NCBI RefSeq assembly: GCF_014656415.1
Contig: NZ_BNCJ01000004.1
Coordinates: 186,001-250,000, forward strand
From: Seohaeicola zhoushanensis
Lineage (GTDB): Bacteria > Pseudomonadota > Alphaproteobacteria > Rhodobacterales > Rhodobacteraceae
Length of the DNA: 64,000 bases
Reading direction: 5' to 3'
The translations under genes and the position numbers were made by a program. Under the pieces are notes generated by a model. It ran no database searches, was not told where the DNA came from, and was given only the letters and a program-made list of their open reading frames with translations. This document shows positions 53,219-61,489 of this stretch, piece by piece. Every line of letters begins with the position of its first letter. Within the stretch, counting starts at the first letter, position 1.

Positions 53219-54835
53219 ATGATTTCTACTGCCGAATTAATTTCACCGAAAGATCTGGTGGCCGACCTGGAGCGTGAACGGGAGCTGTGCCTCCTCGATG
53301 TGCGCGATCAGGGAGTCTACGCTCGCGGTCATCTTTTCTTCGCGCGCTGCCTTTCCCTGTCGCAGCTGGAAGCCGGGATCGAGCGACTGGTGCCTCGCAA
53401 GGGAACGCCGATCGTGCTCTGTGACGACGGCCGGCAGGACGCCACGTCGCTGAACCGCATGGCGTCGGCCCGGGCCGTCCTGATGTCCCTTGGCTACGAA
53501 ACGGTTCGCTGCCTGGACGGCTCCGCCGCGGAATGGGAGCGGCACGGACTGAAGCTCTTCGAGGGAATCTACGTCCCGAGCAAGGCTTTCGGCGAGTACA
53601 TCGAACACGTCGACGAAACGCCATCGATTTCCCCCGAAGAGTTGCATGCCTTGCGCAGCGATAACCCTGGGATCCCGGTTGTCGACTGCCGGCCTCTCGA
53701 GGAATTCCGCAGGATGAGCCTCCCCGGTGCCGTGAATTGCCCGGGCGGAGAGCTGATCTACCGGCTGCCCGCGCTTCTTGAAGCACCCGAATTGCCGGTC
53801 GTAATCAACTGTGCGGGGCGCACCAGAAGCATCATCGGCGCGCAGACCCTGATCGCCTCCGGGATTCCCAACCCTGTCTACGCGCTTAGAAACGGAACGA
53901 TGGGTTGGGAACTTGCCGGTTTCAGCGTCGAACACGGGAAGTCGCTTGAGGTCGAGAGGCCGGATGCCGCTGCCATGCAGGGCGCGCGGGCAATGGCCGG
54001 TACCTGGCGGAGCGCGGAAAAGATCCCCGTCATTTCCTGGGACAAGTACCTGGAGATGGAGTCTGCGGATGACCGGACCACCTATCTCTTCGACGTTCGC
54101 GACCCCAAGGAGTTTGCGGAAGCAAGGCTGACCGGGGCCCGCAATGCACCCGCCGGACAGCTGGTTCAATGCACGGATACATATATCGGCACGCTCCGCT
54201 CGCGGATCGTGCTCTTCGATGACGCAGGGGTCAGGAACACGATGGCCGCTTACTGGTTGCGGCGTTCCGGCTGGCGGGAAGTGTTCGTTCTGGACGAAGG
54301 CCCGATGGAGACAACTCCGCAGGGTATCTGCCGCTTCGCCCATCTTGTTCCGCCAGAGGCGAGACTTGCTGCCGAAACGGCACGAGCGCGAAGTGAAGGC
54401 GCAACCCTTCTGGATCTGTCTCCCAGTGGCGTCTTCCTTCAAGGTCATGCTCCCGGTGCGCTTTTCACATTGCGGGAAGGTCTCCTGGAGCGGCTGCTCG
54501 GGGCGGGCATCAGGGGCCCCCTGGTCATAATGGCCAGGGATCCCGACATTGCCTGCCTGGCCTATCGCGATATCGCGTCGAATTGGCCTGATGATGTTAT
54601 GGTCCTTTTCGCCGATCACGGCGAATGGCCGGCGGCCTTTGGTGATTTCGAATCGGGCTTCGTCAATTCCCTCAGCCCGCCGCAGGACATGTGGCATACG
54701 CCCTCTTCGCCGCTTGGGGGCGGGAAACCCGCAATGGTCGAATACCTGAACTGGGAAGTCGATCTGCTTTATCGCGCCGAGAATGAACCCGGTTGGGCCT
54801 TGCGACCCCAGCAGTCGGTGCAATTGCCTCGGTAA
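53219..54835 (+). CDS. Four-domain rhodanese-like protein
   Basis: A 538-aa cytoplasmic protein made of four rhodanese-like units (about 15-115, 128-245, 275-375, 405-505). Unit 1 has an active-loop Cys in IVLCDDGRQDA and unit 2 in VINCAGRTRSIIGAQ. Units 3 (IVLFDDAGVRN) and 4 (VIMARDPDIA) lack it. Sulfurtransferase or persulfide-carrier activity by units 1-2 is plausible, with units 3-4 structural. No Shine-Dalgarno is seen before ATG, and the operator ends 18 nt upstream. Its presence argues for sulfur chemistry in the island. Confidence 0.88.
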   Translation: MISTAELISPKDLVADLERERELCLLDVRDQGVYARGHLFFARCLSLSQLEAGIERLVPRKGTPIVLCDDGRQDATSLNRMASARAVLMSLGYETVRCLDGSAAEWERHGLKLFEGIYVPSKAFGEYIEHVDETPSISPEELHALRSDNPGIPVVDCRPLEEFRRMSLPGAVNCPGGELIYRLPALLEAPELPVVINCAGRTRSIIGAQTLIASGIPNPVYALRNGTMGWELAGFSVEHGKSLEVERPDAAAMQGARAMAGTWRSAEKIPVISWDKYLEMESADDRTTYLFDVRDPKEFAEARLTGARNAPAGQLVQCTDTYIGTLRSRIVLFDDAGVRNTMAAYWLRRSGWREVFVLDEGPMETTPQGICRFAHLVPPEARLAAETARARSEGATLLDLSPSGVFLQGHAPGALFTLREGLLERLLGAGIRGPLVIMARDPDIACLAYRDIASNWPDDVMVLFADHGEWPAAFGDFESGFVNSLSPPQDMWHTPSSPLGGGKPAMVEYLNWEVDLLYRAENEPGWALRPQQSVQLPR

Positions 54836-54853
54836 CAGACCTGGTCAGCAAAA

Positions 54854-54874
54854 CTTGCCTTGACTCAAGGGGCA
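54854..54874 (+). terminator. Imperfect hairpin downstream of the rhodanese gene
   Basis: TTGCCTTGA is mirrored by TCAAGG(GG)CAA with a two-base bulge. It could end the rhodanese transcript before the promoter of the monooxygenase operon. Confidence 0.3.
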
Positions 54875-54906
54875 ATAAACGCAATCTTGATAAACAAACG
54901 CACAAA

Positions 54907-54922
54907 TGTGCGACATGTGAAC
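54907..54922 (+). promoter_or_regulatory. IclR-type operator copy 4
   Basis: TGTGCGACATGTGAAC, 17-32 nt before the ATG of the DszC-like gene, overlaps a second palindrome CGCAC-AAAT-GTGCG (54899-54912). It is the presumed control point of the long catabolic operon. Confidence 0.65.
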
Positions 54923-54938
54923 AAAAACGGGATATCGG

Positions 54939-56072
54939 ATGCTTGGACTGAACTCACATCACGTCGCCCTCGTCGAGAGGCTGGATGAAATCGTTTCCAA
55001 GGGCATCGCCCGAAGGGCAGCGGATTATGACAGAAGTGCCGAATTCCCCGTCGAGGATTTCAACGACCTCGGCGCGGCAAATCTCCTGCTTGCGACCTTG
55101 CCCGAGAAAGACGGCGGCCTCGGCTACAATTTTGACGGCCGCGATCCCTTGTCGTTCTTCCTGATAATCGAGCGCCTCGCGAAGTCTGCTCCTTCGACGG
55201 CACACTGCTTCCAGACGCACAGCAATGCGATGCAGATCCTTCGCGATCAGGGCAGCGACGAGCAGGTCAAACGTTTCAGCGAACCGACGCGCACGGAAAA
55301 CAAGCTGCTTGTCGGCTCGGCTTCCGAACCCGGCGGGGGAAGGCATTCCTCGACCGCGCTGCCCGTCAACGGCGGTTTCAATCTAAATGGCGTCAAGCAC
55401 TACGCGACGAATGCCACGCATTGCACCTGGATGACGGTGCATATGTTCAATACCGCGGCCCAGAGAATGGAAACCGTGGTTGTCAATACCGCCACCGAAG
55501 GTCTCGAAATCGATGAAAGCGTCTGGGATCCGAGCGGGATGCGTGCCTGCGTCAGCCCGTTGTTGACATTCCGTGATTGCTTCGTTCCGGAAGATTGCAT
55601 TCTCCGGAATTCGCGAAACTTCTACGAGGAGCTCTGGCTCGCGAAGATCAACTTCGGCTTCACCGCCAATTACCTCGGAACCATCCAGGGTATGCATGAA
55701 TTTGCGCGGGATTATCTGAGGGACAAGGGTCAGAAGGACAACGAGACATATCAGAGCGCACTCGGATCGATTTCCGCCCGCACGGATGCGGCACGCCTTC
55801 TTTTCTACTACGCGGCCAATCTCATTCCCACCGAACGTGAAAAGGCCATCGTGCTGAGCAACAAGGCGAAATGGCTGGCCGTTGAAACATTCAACCAATT
55901 GGCCGGCGAAATCGGCCAGTTGGTCGGAAGCTCCGGCTTCTTCCGCAAATACCCGTTGGAACGTCTCGTGCGGGACGGGCAGGTGCACACGCTGCACCGC
56001 CGGCACCATGTCGGTGCGATGGTGGTCGGCCAGTACGAACTGGGCCTCCAGTTCGACCTGAACAGATCCTGA
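54939..56072 (+). CDS. DszC/SfnC-like flavin-dependent monooxygenase (acyl-CoA dehydrogenase fold)
   Basis: A 377-aa acyl-CoA-dehydrogenase-fold protein. The flavin region has LLVGSASEPGGGRHSSTALP and GFNLNGVKHYATNATHCTWM. The C-terminal RDGQVHTLHRRHHVGAMVVG replaces the dehydrogenase Glu region and matches the THTLHDP-type block of DszC. That group uses reduced FMN and O2 for sulfoxidation or related oxygenation. Partner reductases occur at both ends of the island (47889, 62355). It is first in a nine-gene plus-strand operon. A true acyl-CoA dehydrogenase is less likely. Confidence 0.85.
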   Translation: MLGLNSHHVALVERLDEIVSKGIARRAADYDRSAEFPVEDFNDLGAANLLLATLPEKDGGLGYNFDGRDPLSFFLIIERLAKSAPSTAHCFQTHSNAMQILRDQGSDEQVKRFSEPTRTENKLLVGSASEPGGGRHSSTALPVNGGFNLNGVKHYATNATHCTWMTVHMFNTAAQRMETVVVNTATEGLEIDESVWDPSGMRACVSPLLTFRDCFVPEDCILRNSRNFYEELWLAKINFGFTANYLGTIQGMHEFARDYLRDKGQKDNETYQSALGSISARTDAARLLFYYAANLIPTEREKAIVLSNKAKWLAVETFNQLAGEIGQLVGSSGFFRKYPLERLVRDGQVHTLHRRHHVGAMVVGQYELGLQFDLNRS

Positions 56073-56102
56073 TGCACGCGACGACCGAGAAAGGAGGACT
56101 CG

Positions 56103-56903
56103 ATGGAAATTGACCACCGCTATACGCCTGACGAAACCTATAATACGCCTACTCCGGGATCCTGGTCGCGGGCCTGGCAAAGCGACCCCATGGGGGGTGA
56201 GCTCAATGAGGAATGGGGCCGGCTCATCGACACGTTCCGCTCCACGGCGCCCCTCGGCTCGCTGGCGCCCGACTTCGAGCAGGAACGTCTCGGGGGAGGG
56301 ACCTGGCGACTGTCGGACCTCCTCGGAAAGAAGTCCGTCCTGATCGTATTCGGCTGCTACGCCTGCCCGCCCTGCGTCACAAATGTGCGCACGAGCAATC
56401 CGAGCCTCGTGTCGCTCTACGAGATCTACAAGCAGGATATCGAGTTCTGCTACGTCTACACGCGCGAGGCGCATCCGGGGCAGAAGATCGTTCCGCATAC
56501 CTCGATGGAGGACAAGCGGCGTCTGGCCCAGCGGCTCCAGGACGAGGAGCAGCTGACCTTCCCCCTTGTCATTGACGACATCGAGGGCACGACGCAGCGG
56601 TCCTATGTCGACCCGCACTTCAACAACCCGGTGTTCCTGGTCAACCGCGCCGGCATCATCTCTTACAAGTCGGCATGGCTGGATTCATCTGAACTTCCCC
56701 AGGTGCTGGAAGATCAGGTGCTTTGGGACAAGCGGTCCCAGACGGACAAGACCATCAAGAAGACCTTCAGCGAGCGGATCAGGCTGCTGCACGAGCCTTT
56801 CGATGGCAATTGCAATGCGCGGATCAAGCGCCTGATGGGTGAAATCGGCCTGGCCCAGGCCGCAATGGGCGCAATCCCCGGCGTCGATTCCGAGAAAATG
56901 TGA
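56103..56903 (+). CDS. Deiodinase-like redoxin (thioredoxin fold)
   Basis: A 266-aa protein. After about 50 N-terminal residues comes the redoxin fold: APLGSLAPDFEQERLGGGTW, the active site FGCYACPPCVTNV (C85, C88, C91) and the family signature VYTREAHPGQ. The position of the deiodinase selenocysteine is Cys here. Bacterial DIO-like redoxins of this kind are largely uncharacterised. Possible roles are thiol reduction, sulfur transfer or reductive dehalogenation. It lies 30 nt after the monooxygenase gene and 10 nt before the Rieske oxygenase. Confidence 0.82.
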   Translation: MEIDHRYTPDETYNTPTPGSWSRAWQSDPMGGELNEEWGRLIDTFRSTAPLGSLAPDFEQERLGGGTWRLSDLLGKKSVLIVFGCYACPPCVTNVRTSNPSLVSLYEIYKQDIEFCYVYTREAHPGQKIVPHTSMEDKRRLAQRLQDEEQLTFPLVIDDIEGTTQRSYVDPHFNNPVFLVNRAGIISYKSAWLDSSELPQVLEDQVLWDKRSQTDKTIKKTFSERIRLLHEPFDGNCNARIKRLMGEIGLAQAAMGAIPGVDSEKM

Positions 56904-56913
56904 GAGGTTCAGA

Positions 56914-58146
56914 ATGCTGAAACTTGCCGAAACGATACACGCCGGCCCCTTCGTGGTCGACCGCGCCTGTTACACCGATCCGGGTATCTACGACCTCGAA
57001 CAGAAGCACATCTTCGGACGCTCCTGGTCCTTCGTGGCCCACGAAAGCGAACTGGCCGAACCGGGCGACTACCGCACTGCCGAGGTCGGCGGGCAGCCGA
57101 TCATCGCTGTCCGCGGCAATGACGGGAAAATTCGCGGCTTCTACAACAGCTGCCGCCACAAGGCGACGCTTCTGCTGACCGAGCGGTCCGGGAAGTGCGA
57201 ACGCATTCGTTGCCCGTATCACCATTGGACCTACGACACCCAGGGCAACCTGAAATCGGTGCCGCGCGTCGAGGCATACGGGCCGGATTTCGACCTCGAC
57301 AAGCTCGGCCTTGTCGAAGTCCCCGCGATCGAACAGGTTTTCGGGCTGGTTTTCGTCAAGCTCACCACCGAAGGACCCGATCTCAAGTCCTACATCGCCG
57401 ACGCGATGCCCTACCTCGAAGAGATCGCGCTCTATACCGACGAACCGCTCGATACGATCGGGATCTACGACTATCTCTATGACGGCAACTGGAAACTCCT
57501 CATGGAGAATACGGTTGACGATTATCACGCCGAATACCTCCACGACTACGCCTTCAAGCAGCGCGCCTCGGTCTTCGGAATGAAGGGCAACGCGGGCTTC
57601 ATGGCAGAGGAGGGGAGCCACTTCTCGGTCGATCTCGGCATCCACGGGGCCTTCGACCAGAAGGATGCGGCCGAAACGCTCGTCGTTCAGCAGGTGCGCA
57701 ATCGGCGGGTCTATCTGAACATCTTCCCGTCGCTGATCGCTCTCTACAACCCGGTCTGGGACGTCACCGCGTTGCGGGTGATCGTGCCGATCGCCGTGAA
57801 CAAGACGCGGGTCGTGAACTATGTCCTGGTGCCCGCCAGCGCAGACAGCGAACGCCGGCGCAAGATCGGCGAGCGCTTTCATTATTCCTGGGGGCCGGGC
57901 GGCCGCGCGGGCGTCGATGACATCGAGATCTTCAGCCAGATCCAGAAGGGCCTGATGGCACGCCACGGCGGGCGCGTCATCGTCAGCCGTGGGCACATGA
58001 ACCCCGGTCCTGTCGGCGGCCCGACCGAAGATCATGCTGTCCGTTCCTTCTGGGCGGGCTGGCGTTCTCTGATGGCCGACGCGGTCAACATTGGGGACGA
58101 GACTGCTAACCGTGAAATTCTGGAACGCGAAAATGCAACAAGCTGA
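56914..58146 (+). CDS. Rieske ring-hydroxylating oxygenase, alpha subunit
   Basis: A 410-aa catalytic subunit. Rieske ligands are C80, H82 (NSCRHKATLL) and C100, H103 (CPYHHWTYD). The mononuclear iron site has H205 and H210 in NTVDDYHAEYLHDY, with the acidic ligand expected in DDIEIFSQIQ near residue 345. It inserts O2 into an aromatic ring to give a cis-diol or a demethylated or hydroxylated product. ATG 56914 follows GAGAGG. The beta subunit overlaps downstream. No ferredoxin or reductase is in the window. Confidence 0.93.
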   Translation: MLKLAETIHAGPFVVDRACYTDPGIYDLEQKHIFGRSWSFVAHESELAEPGDYRTAEVGGQPIIAVRGNDGKIRGFYNSCRHKATLLLTERSGKCERIRCPYHHWTYDTQGNLKSVPRVEAYGPDFDLDKLGLVEVPAIEQVFGLVFVKLTTEGPDLKSYIADAMPYLEEIALYTDEPLDTIGIYDYLYDGNWKLLMENTVDDYHAEYLHDYAFKQRASVFGMKGNAGFMAEEGSHFSVDLGIHGAFDQKDAAETLVVQQVRNRRVYLNIFPSLIALYNPVWDVTALRVIVPIAVNKTRVVNYVLVPASADSERRRKIGERFHYSWGPGGRAGVDDIEIFSQIQKGLMARHGGRVIVSRGHMNPGPVGGPTEDHAVRSFWAGWRSLMADAVNIGDETANREILERENATS

Positions 58147-58570
58147 TTTCGACAAGGCCGTCGCCTCGATCATGCAGACGTATATCCGTCTGCTCGATCA
58201 GAACTCTTTCGACGAGTGGCTGGGGCTTTTTGCCGAGGACGGATACTATTCGGTCCTGCGAGACATCGAATACAAGGACGGCGACAACGTCCTTCTGATC
58301 GGTGAGGACATGCGCCGGCTGACCGCGCGGATCGAGTCCGGTCGCACGCGTGACTTGCGACGGCGTATGCACGCGATCTGCTGGACCCACGCGAACGCGG
58401 CGGAACTCACGGCCCAGGCCGGGTTCATGGTCTGGCTCAATGGCCGTCCCTCGACCTGTGGCCGCTACGAACTTCAGTTCAGCGTCACAGACGGCAATCT
58501 CGCGATCCGCAACTGCACGGCGGTCCTCGACACGATCGACATCCTCGACACGATCTACCTGCCGATATGA
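58133..58570 (+). CDS. Ring-hydroxylating oxygenase, beta subunit
   Basis: A 145-aa SnoaL-fold small subunit: TYIRLLDQNSFDEWLGLFAE, EDMRRLTARIESGRTRDLRR and the terminal DTIDILDTIYLPI. It forms alpha3-beta3 hexamers with the preceding subunit. ATG 58133 overlaps the alpha stop by 14 nt. In-frame upstream starts (58091, GTG 58112) would overlap further and seem less likely. Confidence 0.88.
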   Translation: MQQADFDKAVASIMQTYIRLLDQNSFDEWLGLFAEDGYYSVLRDIEYKDGDNVLLIGEDMRRLTARIESGRTRDLRRRMHAICWTHANAAELTAQAGFMVWLNGRPSTCGRYELQFSVTDGNLAIRNCTAVLDTIDILDTIYLPI

Positions 58571-58589
58571 ATTTCCGAAAGGATCACAG

Positions 58590-59144
58590 ATGACAAACGC
58601 TCTTCTCAGTTTCAGCCATGTCGGCATCTTCGTGAAAGACATCGAGCCGATGGCCGAGTTCTATCAGAAGGTTCTTGGCCTCGTTGTCACCGACCGCGGC
58701 GATCTTCCCGGTCGCACGCTGGTGTTCATGAGCGGAGACGCCCGCGAGCACCACCAGGTTGTGCTGGCGACGGGACGCACCGGCGATCTAAATGACAAGG
58801 TCGTCAACCAGATATCCTTTCGGGTGGAGACGCTCGAGGAATTGCAGGCGCACTACCGGCGTATTAGCAAGGTCGGCGGCGCGAGCGATTTCCGGGCCGT
58901 CAACCACGGCAACGCCTGGACGCTCTACTTCCGCGATCCCGAACTCAATCGGATCGAGATATTCACGGACGCTCCCTGGTACATCGCGCAACCCTGCGCC
59001 GAGCCTCTCGATCTCGACAAATCCGCCGAGGAAATCCGGGCCGAGACCCGCAAGCTCTGCGAGGACGACCCCACCTTCGTCCCGATCGAAGTCTGGCGCG
59101 AGCGCATTGCCAAGAAGATCGCCGACGCGCGCGCCCTCAACTAA
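58590..59144 (+). CDS. VOC-family extradiol-type dioxygenase
   Basis: A 184-aa single-module VOC protein. The expected metal ligands are H10 (FSHVGIFVKDIEPMAEFYQK), H54 or H55 (AREHHQVVLATG) and E123 (DPELNRIEIFTDAP). The pattern and the WTLYFRDPELNRIEIF block resemble one-domain catechol/biphenyl-diol 2,3-dioxygenases. It lies after the ring hydroxylase and before an FAH hydrolase, so meta ring cleavage is the natural role. GAAAGGATCACAG precedes ATG. Confidence 0.82.
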   Translation: MTNALLSFSHVGIFVKDIEPMAEFYQKVLGLVVTDRGDLPGRTLVFMSGDAREHHQVVLATGRTGDLNDKVVNQISFRVETLEELQAHYRRISKVGGASDFRAVNHGNAWTLYFRDPELNRIEIFTDAPWYIAQPCAEPLDLDKSAEEIRAETRKLCEDDPTFVPIEVWRERIAKKIADARALN

Positions 59145-59162
59145 CCGGATAGCAGAACAAAA

Positions 59163-60092
59163 ATGCAGATTAGATTTGTAAGCTACGCCAGCAATGGCGT
59201 CGAGCAGGCCGGCTATTGCCTGAATCCGGCCGACCTCATGCCGGGCGCCGATACCGAGATCATCTCGCTCGATGCCTTCTTTGCCTCCCAGGGCCTGCCG
59301 GCATCGACCTCGCTGACCGATGCAATCGCGGCTTTCCCCGATCTCGCGGAACGGTTGCTCGCGGCCGGTGCAGACCCGGCCGGCACACGGGTGCGCGCGT
59401 CCGACGTGCACCTGCTGGCGCCCATCCCGCGTCCGAAGAAGAACGTGTTCTGCGTCGGGCGCAACTACAAGGCGCACGTCAAGGAAGCCTCCGAGGCGCG
59501 CGCCAAGGAGGCCAAGATCCCCGAGCATCCGCAGTATTTCAGCAAGCCTCCCACAACGGTTGTAGGTCCCGTCGATGACGTTCCGTTGCATGAGGGCCTG
59601 ACCGAGGCGCTGGACTACGAGGTCGAGCTGGGCATCATCATCGGCAAACGCGGCGTCAACATTCCGCGCGAGCAGGTTTTTGACCACATCTTCGGCTATA
59701 CCGTCATCAATGATGTGACCGCACGCGACCTTCAGAAGCGTCACGACCGCTGGTTCAAGGGCAAGGGCCTCGACGGGAGCTGCCCGATGGGGCCATGGAT
59801 TGTCCCGGCGGGCGACATCCCGGACCCGGATGCCCTGGAAGTCCGCCTCAGTGTTAACGGGGAAATCCGCCAGAACGCCAGCGTCGGTGAAATGATCTTC
59901 GACATTCGGGAACTCGTTTCCGTTCTGTCGCAGGGGATCACGCTTGAACCGGGCGACATCATTGCCACCGGGACGCCCAGCGGTGTCGGCTTCGCGATGA
60001 AGCCGCCGCGCCTGCTGGCGGACGGCGACGTGATGGAACTGGAAATCCCGAACGTCGGACGGATCCGCAACACGGTCCGCGCCGGTATGTGA
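59163..60092 (+). CDS. Fumarylacetoacetate hydrolase-family protein
   Basis: A 309-aa FAH-family enzyme: FCVGRNYKAHVKEASEARAK, metal-binding LDYEVELGIIIGKRGVNI, NDVTARDLQKRHDRWFKGKG and IIATGTPSGVGFAMKPPRLL. It would hydrolyse or decarboxylate the 2-hydroxy-dienoate made by extradiol cleavage. It is 18 nt after the VOC gene and one base before the MmgE/PrpD gene. Confidence 0.92.
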   Translation: MQIRFVSYASNGVEQAGYCLNPADLMPGADTEIISLDAFFASQGLPASTSLTDAIAAFPDLAERLLAAGADPAGTRVRASDVHLLAPIPRPKKNVFCVGRNYKAHVKEASEARAKEAKIPEHPQYFSKPPTTVVGPVDDVPLHEGLTEALDYEVELGIIIGKRGVNIPREQVFDHIFGYTVINDVTARDLQKRHDRWFKGKGLDGSCPMGPWIVPAGDIPDPDALEVRLSVNGEIRQNASVGEMIFDIRELVSVLSQGITLEPGDIIATGTPSGVGFAMKPPRLLADGDVMELEIPNVGRIRNTVRAGM

Positions 60093-60093
60093 G

Positions 60094-61488
60094 ATGTCGC
60101 AGACAAGCGCATCAGATCGCGACGCGCCAGTCGCCACGGAAAAGGCACTGGCGCGTTTCGCGGTGGGGCCATTGTCGCTCTCGGATGAAGACGCCGGGAT
60201 CGGGCGCCGCAACCTGCTCGAAACCGTCGTCCTTGGCATCGCCGGGGTCGACGGACCCGGCGTTGCCAGTATCGAGCAACTGGCACGTGCCGAATGTGCA
60301 GCCGGGCCGGCGACGGTCTGGCGCGGCGGTCCGTCGCTGGCTCCCTCCGGCGCGGCGATGGTGAATGCCGCGGCAACGAGTGCGCTCGACGGCGATACGC
60401 TCTACGGATCCGTTCACGCCGACGCGGTGATCGTGCCCGTCGTTCTGGCTGTTGGCGAGGCTGTCGGCGCCAGTGGCGTGGATGTCCTGTCGGCCCATGC
60501 GGTCGGTTGCGAGGTGATGTGTCGCCTGTCCGAGGCCGCCACGCCGCCACAAAGGGGCTGGACGCATACATCGCTCTACGGGGTATTCGGGGCGGCTGCG
60601 GCAACTGCTCGGCTCCTGGGGTATAGCGAAGCCCAGGCGGCCCAGGCGCTCGGCATCGCGCTGAGCCTCGCGGCCGGCAGCCAGCAGACGAATATCGACC
60701 GGGCCCTGACAAAGCGGCTTCAGCCCGGCCTCGCAGCGCGGCACGGCATTTTCGCCGCTGCCGCGGTCGGACATGGCGTAACGGGGGCGACGAACTGGCT
60801 GACGGGCCGCGGCGGGCTATGGTCGTTGTACCAGGGCGGCGAGCCGTCGCGACTGCTGGAAGGGTTGGGGGCCTCGTTCCTGTTTCCCAGGGCCATCCAG
60901 AAGGTCTATCCCGTCTGCAGTTGCAGTCACGCGGCGATGAGCGCCCTCGCGGACCTCATGGCGAAGCATGGCCTTGTCGGGCACGAGATCGACCGGATCG
61001 CGGTGACGATCACGCCCTTCATGAACCATATGGTCGGCGGCGGGTTCGATCCCTCCGAGAACCCCGTGGTGGCTGCACAGTTCAGCCTTGAATACGGGCT
61101 TGCCTGCATGGCCCTGCGCGGAAAGTGCGACCTGGCCGATCTCGATGTCGACCGTGTTCGCGACCCGGAGATTGCCGCCTTTTGCAACCGGATCGAGATA
61201 TCGGTCGACACCAGCCAAACCGGAGAGTTGACGCCCGCCGTCGTCGAAGTCTCGACCCGCCAGGGGCGTTTCTCGGGCTCGTGCGACACCATGCCGGGAA
61301 GCCCCGAACGTCCCATGACCGGGGCGGAGTTTACAGAGAAGTTGGTCGATTGCCTCGCCCAGCGGAACAAGGGCAGGCCGCAGCGAAATCTCGCCCGCCT
61401 GAGCGACGCCGTGGAGGCGCTGATCGAAATGCCGACTGTCAGGGACCTGAATGGTCTGATCGCGGCGATTGCAAACGAAGGAAAGTAG
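60094..61488 (+). CDS. MmgE/PrpD-family protein (2-methylcitrate dehydratase-like)
   Basis: A 464-aa protein of the MmgE/PrpD/immune-responsive-gene fold: TLYGSVHADAVIVPVVLAVG, RGWTHTSLYGVFGAAAATAR and YPVCSCSHAAMSALADLMAK. Members are dehydratases or decarboxylases of tricarboxylates and aspartate-type substrates. In this operon it may process a C4-C7 acid released after ring cleavage. The ATG is two nt after the FAH stop. Confidence 0.9.
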   Translation: MSQTSASDRDAPVATEKALARFAVGPLSLSDEDAGIGRRNLLETVVLGIAGVDGPGVASIEQLARAECAAGPATVWRGGPSLAPSGAAMVNAAATSALDGDTLYGSVHADAVIVPVVLAVGEAVGASGVDVLSAHAVGCEVMCRLSEAATPPQRGWTHTSLYGVFGAAAATARLLGYSEAQAAQALGIALSLAAGSQQTNIDRALTKRLQPGLAARHGIFAAAAVGHGVTGATNWLTGRGGLWSLYQGGEPSRLLEGLGASFLFPRAIQKVYPVCSCSHAAMSALADLMAKHGLVGHEIDRIAVTITPFMNHMVGGGFDPSENPVVAAQFSLEYGLACMALRGKCDLADLDVDRVRDPEIAAFCNRIEISVDTSQTGELTPAVVEVSTRQGRFSGSCDTMPGSPERPMTGAEFTEKLVDCLAQRNKGRPQRNLARLSDAVEALIEMPTVRDLNGLIAAIANEGK

Positions 61489-61489
61489 A

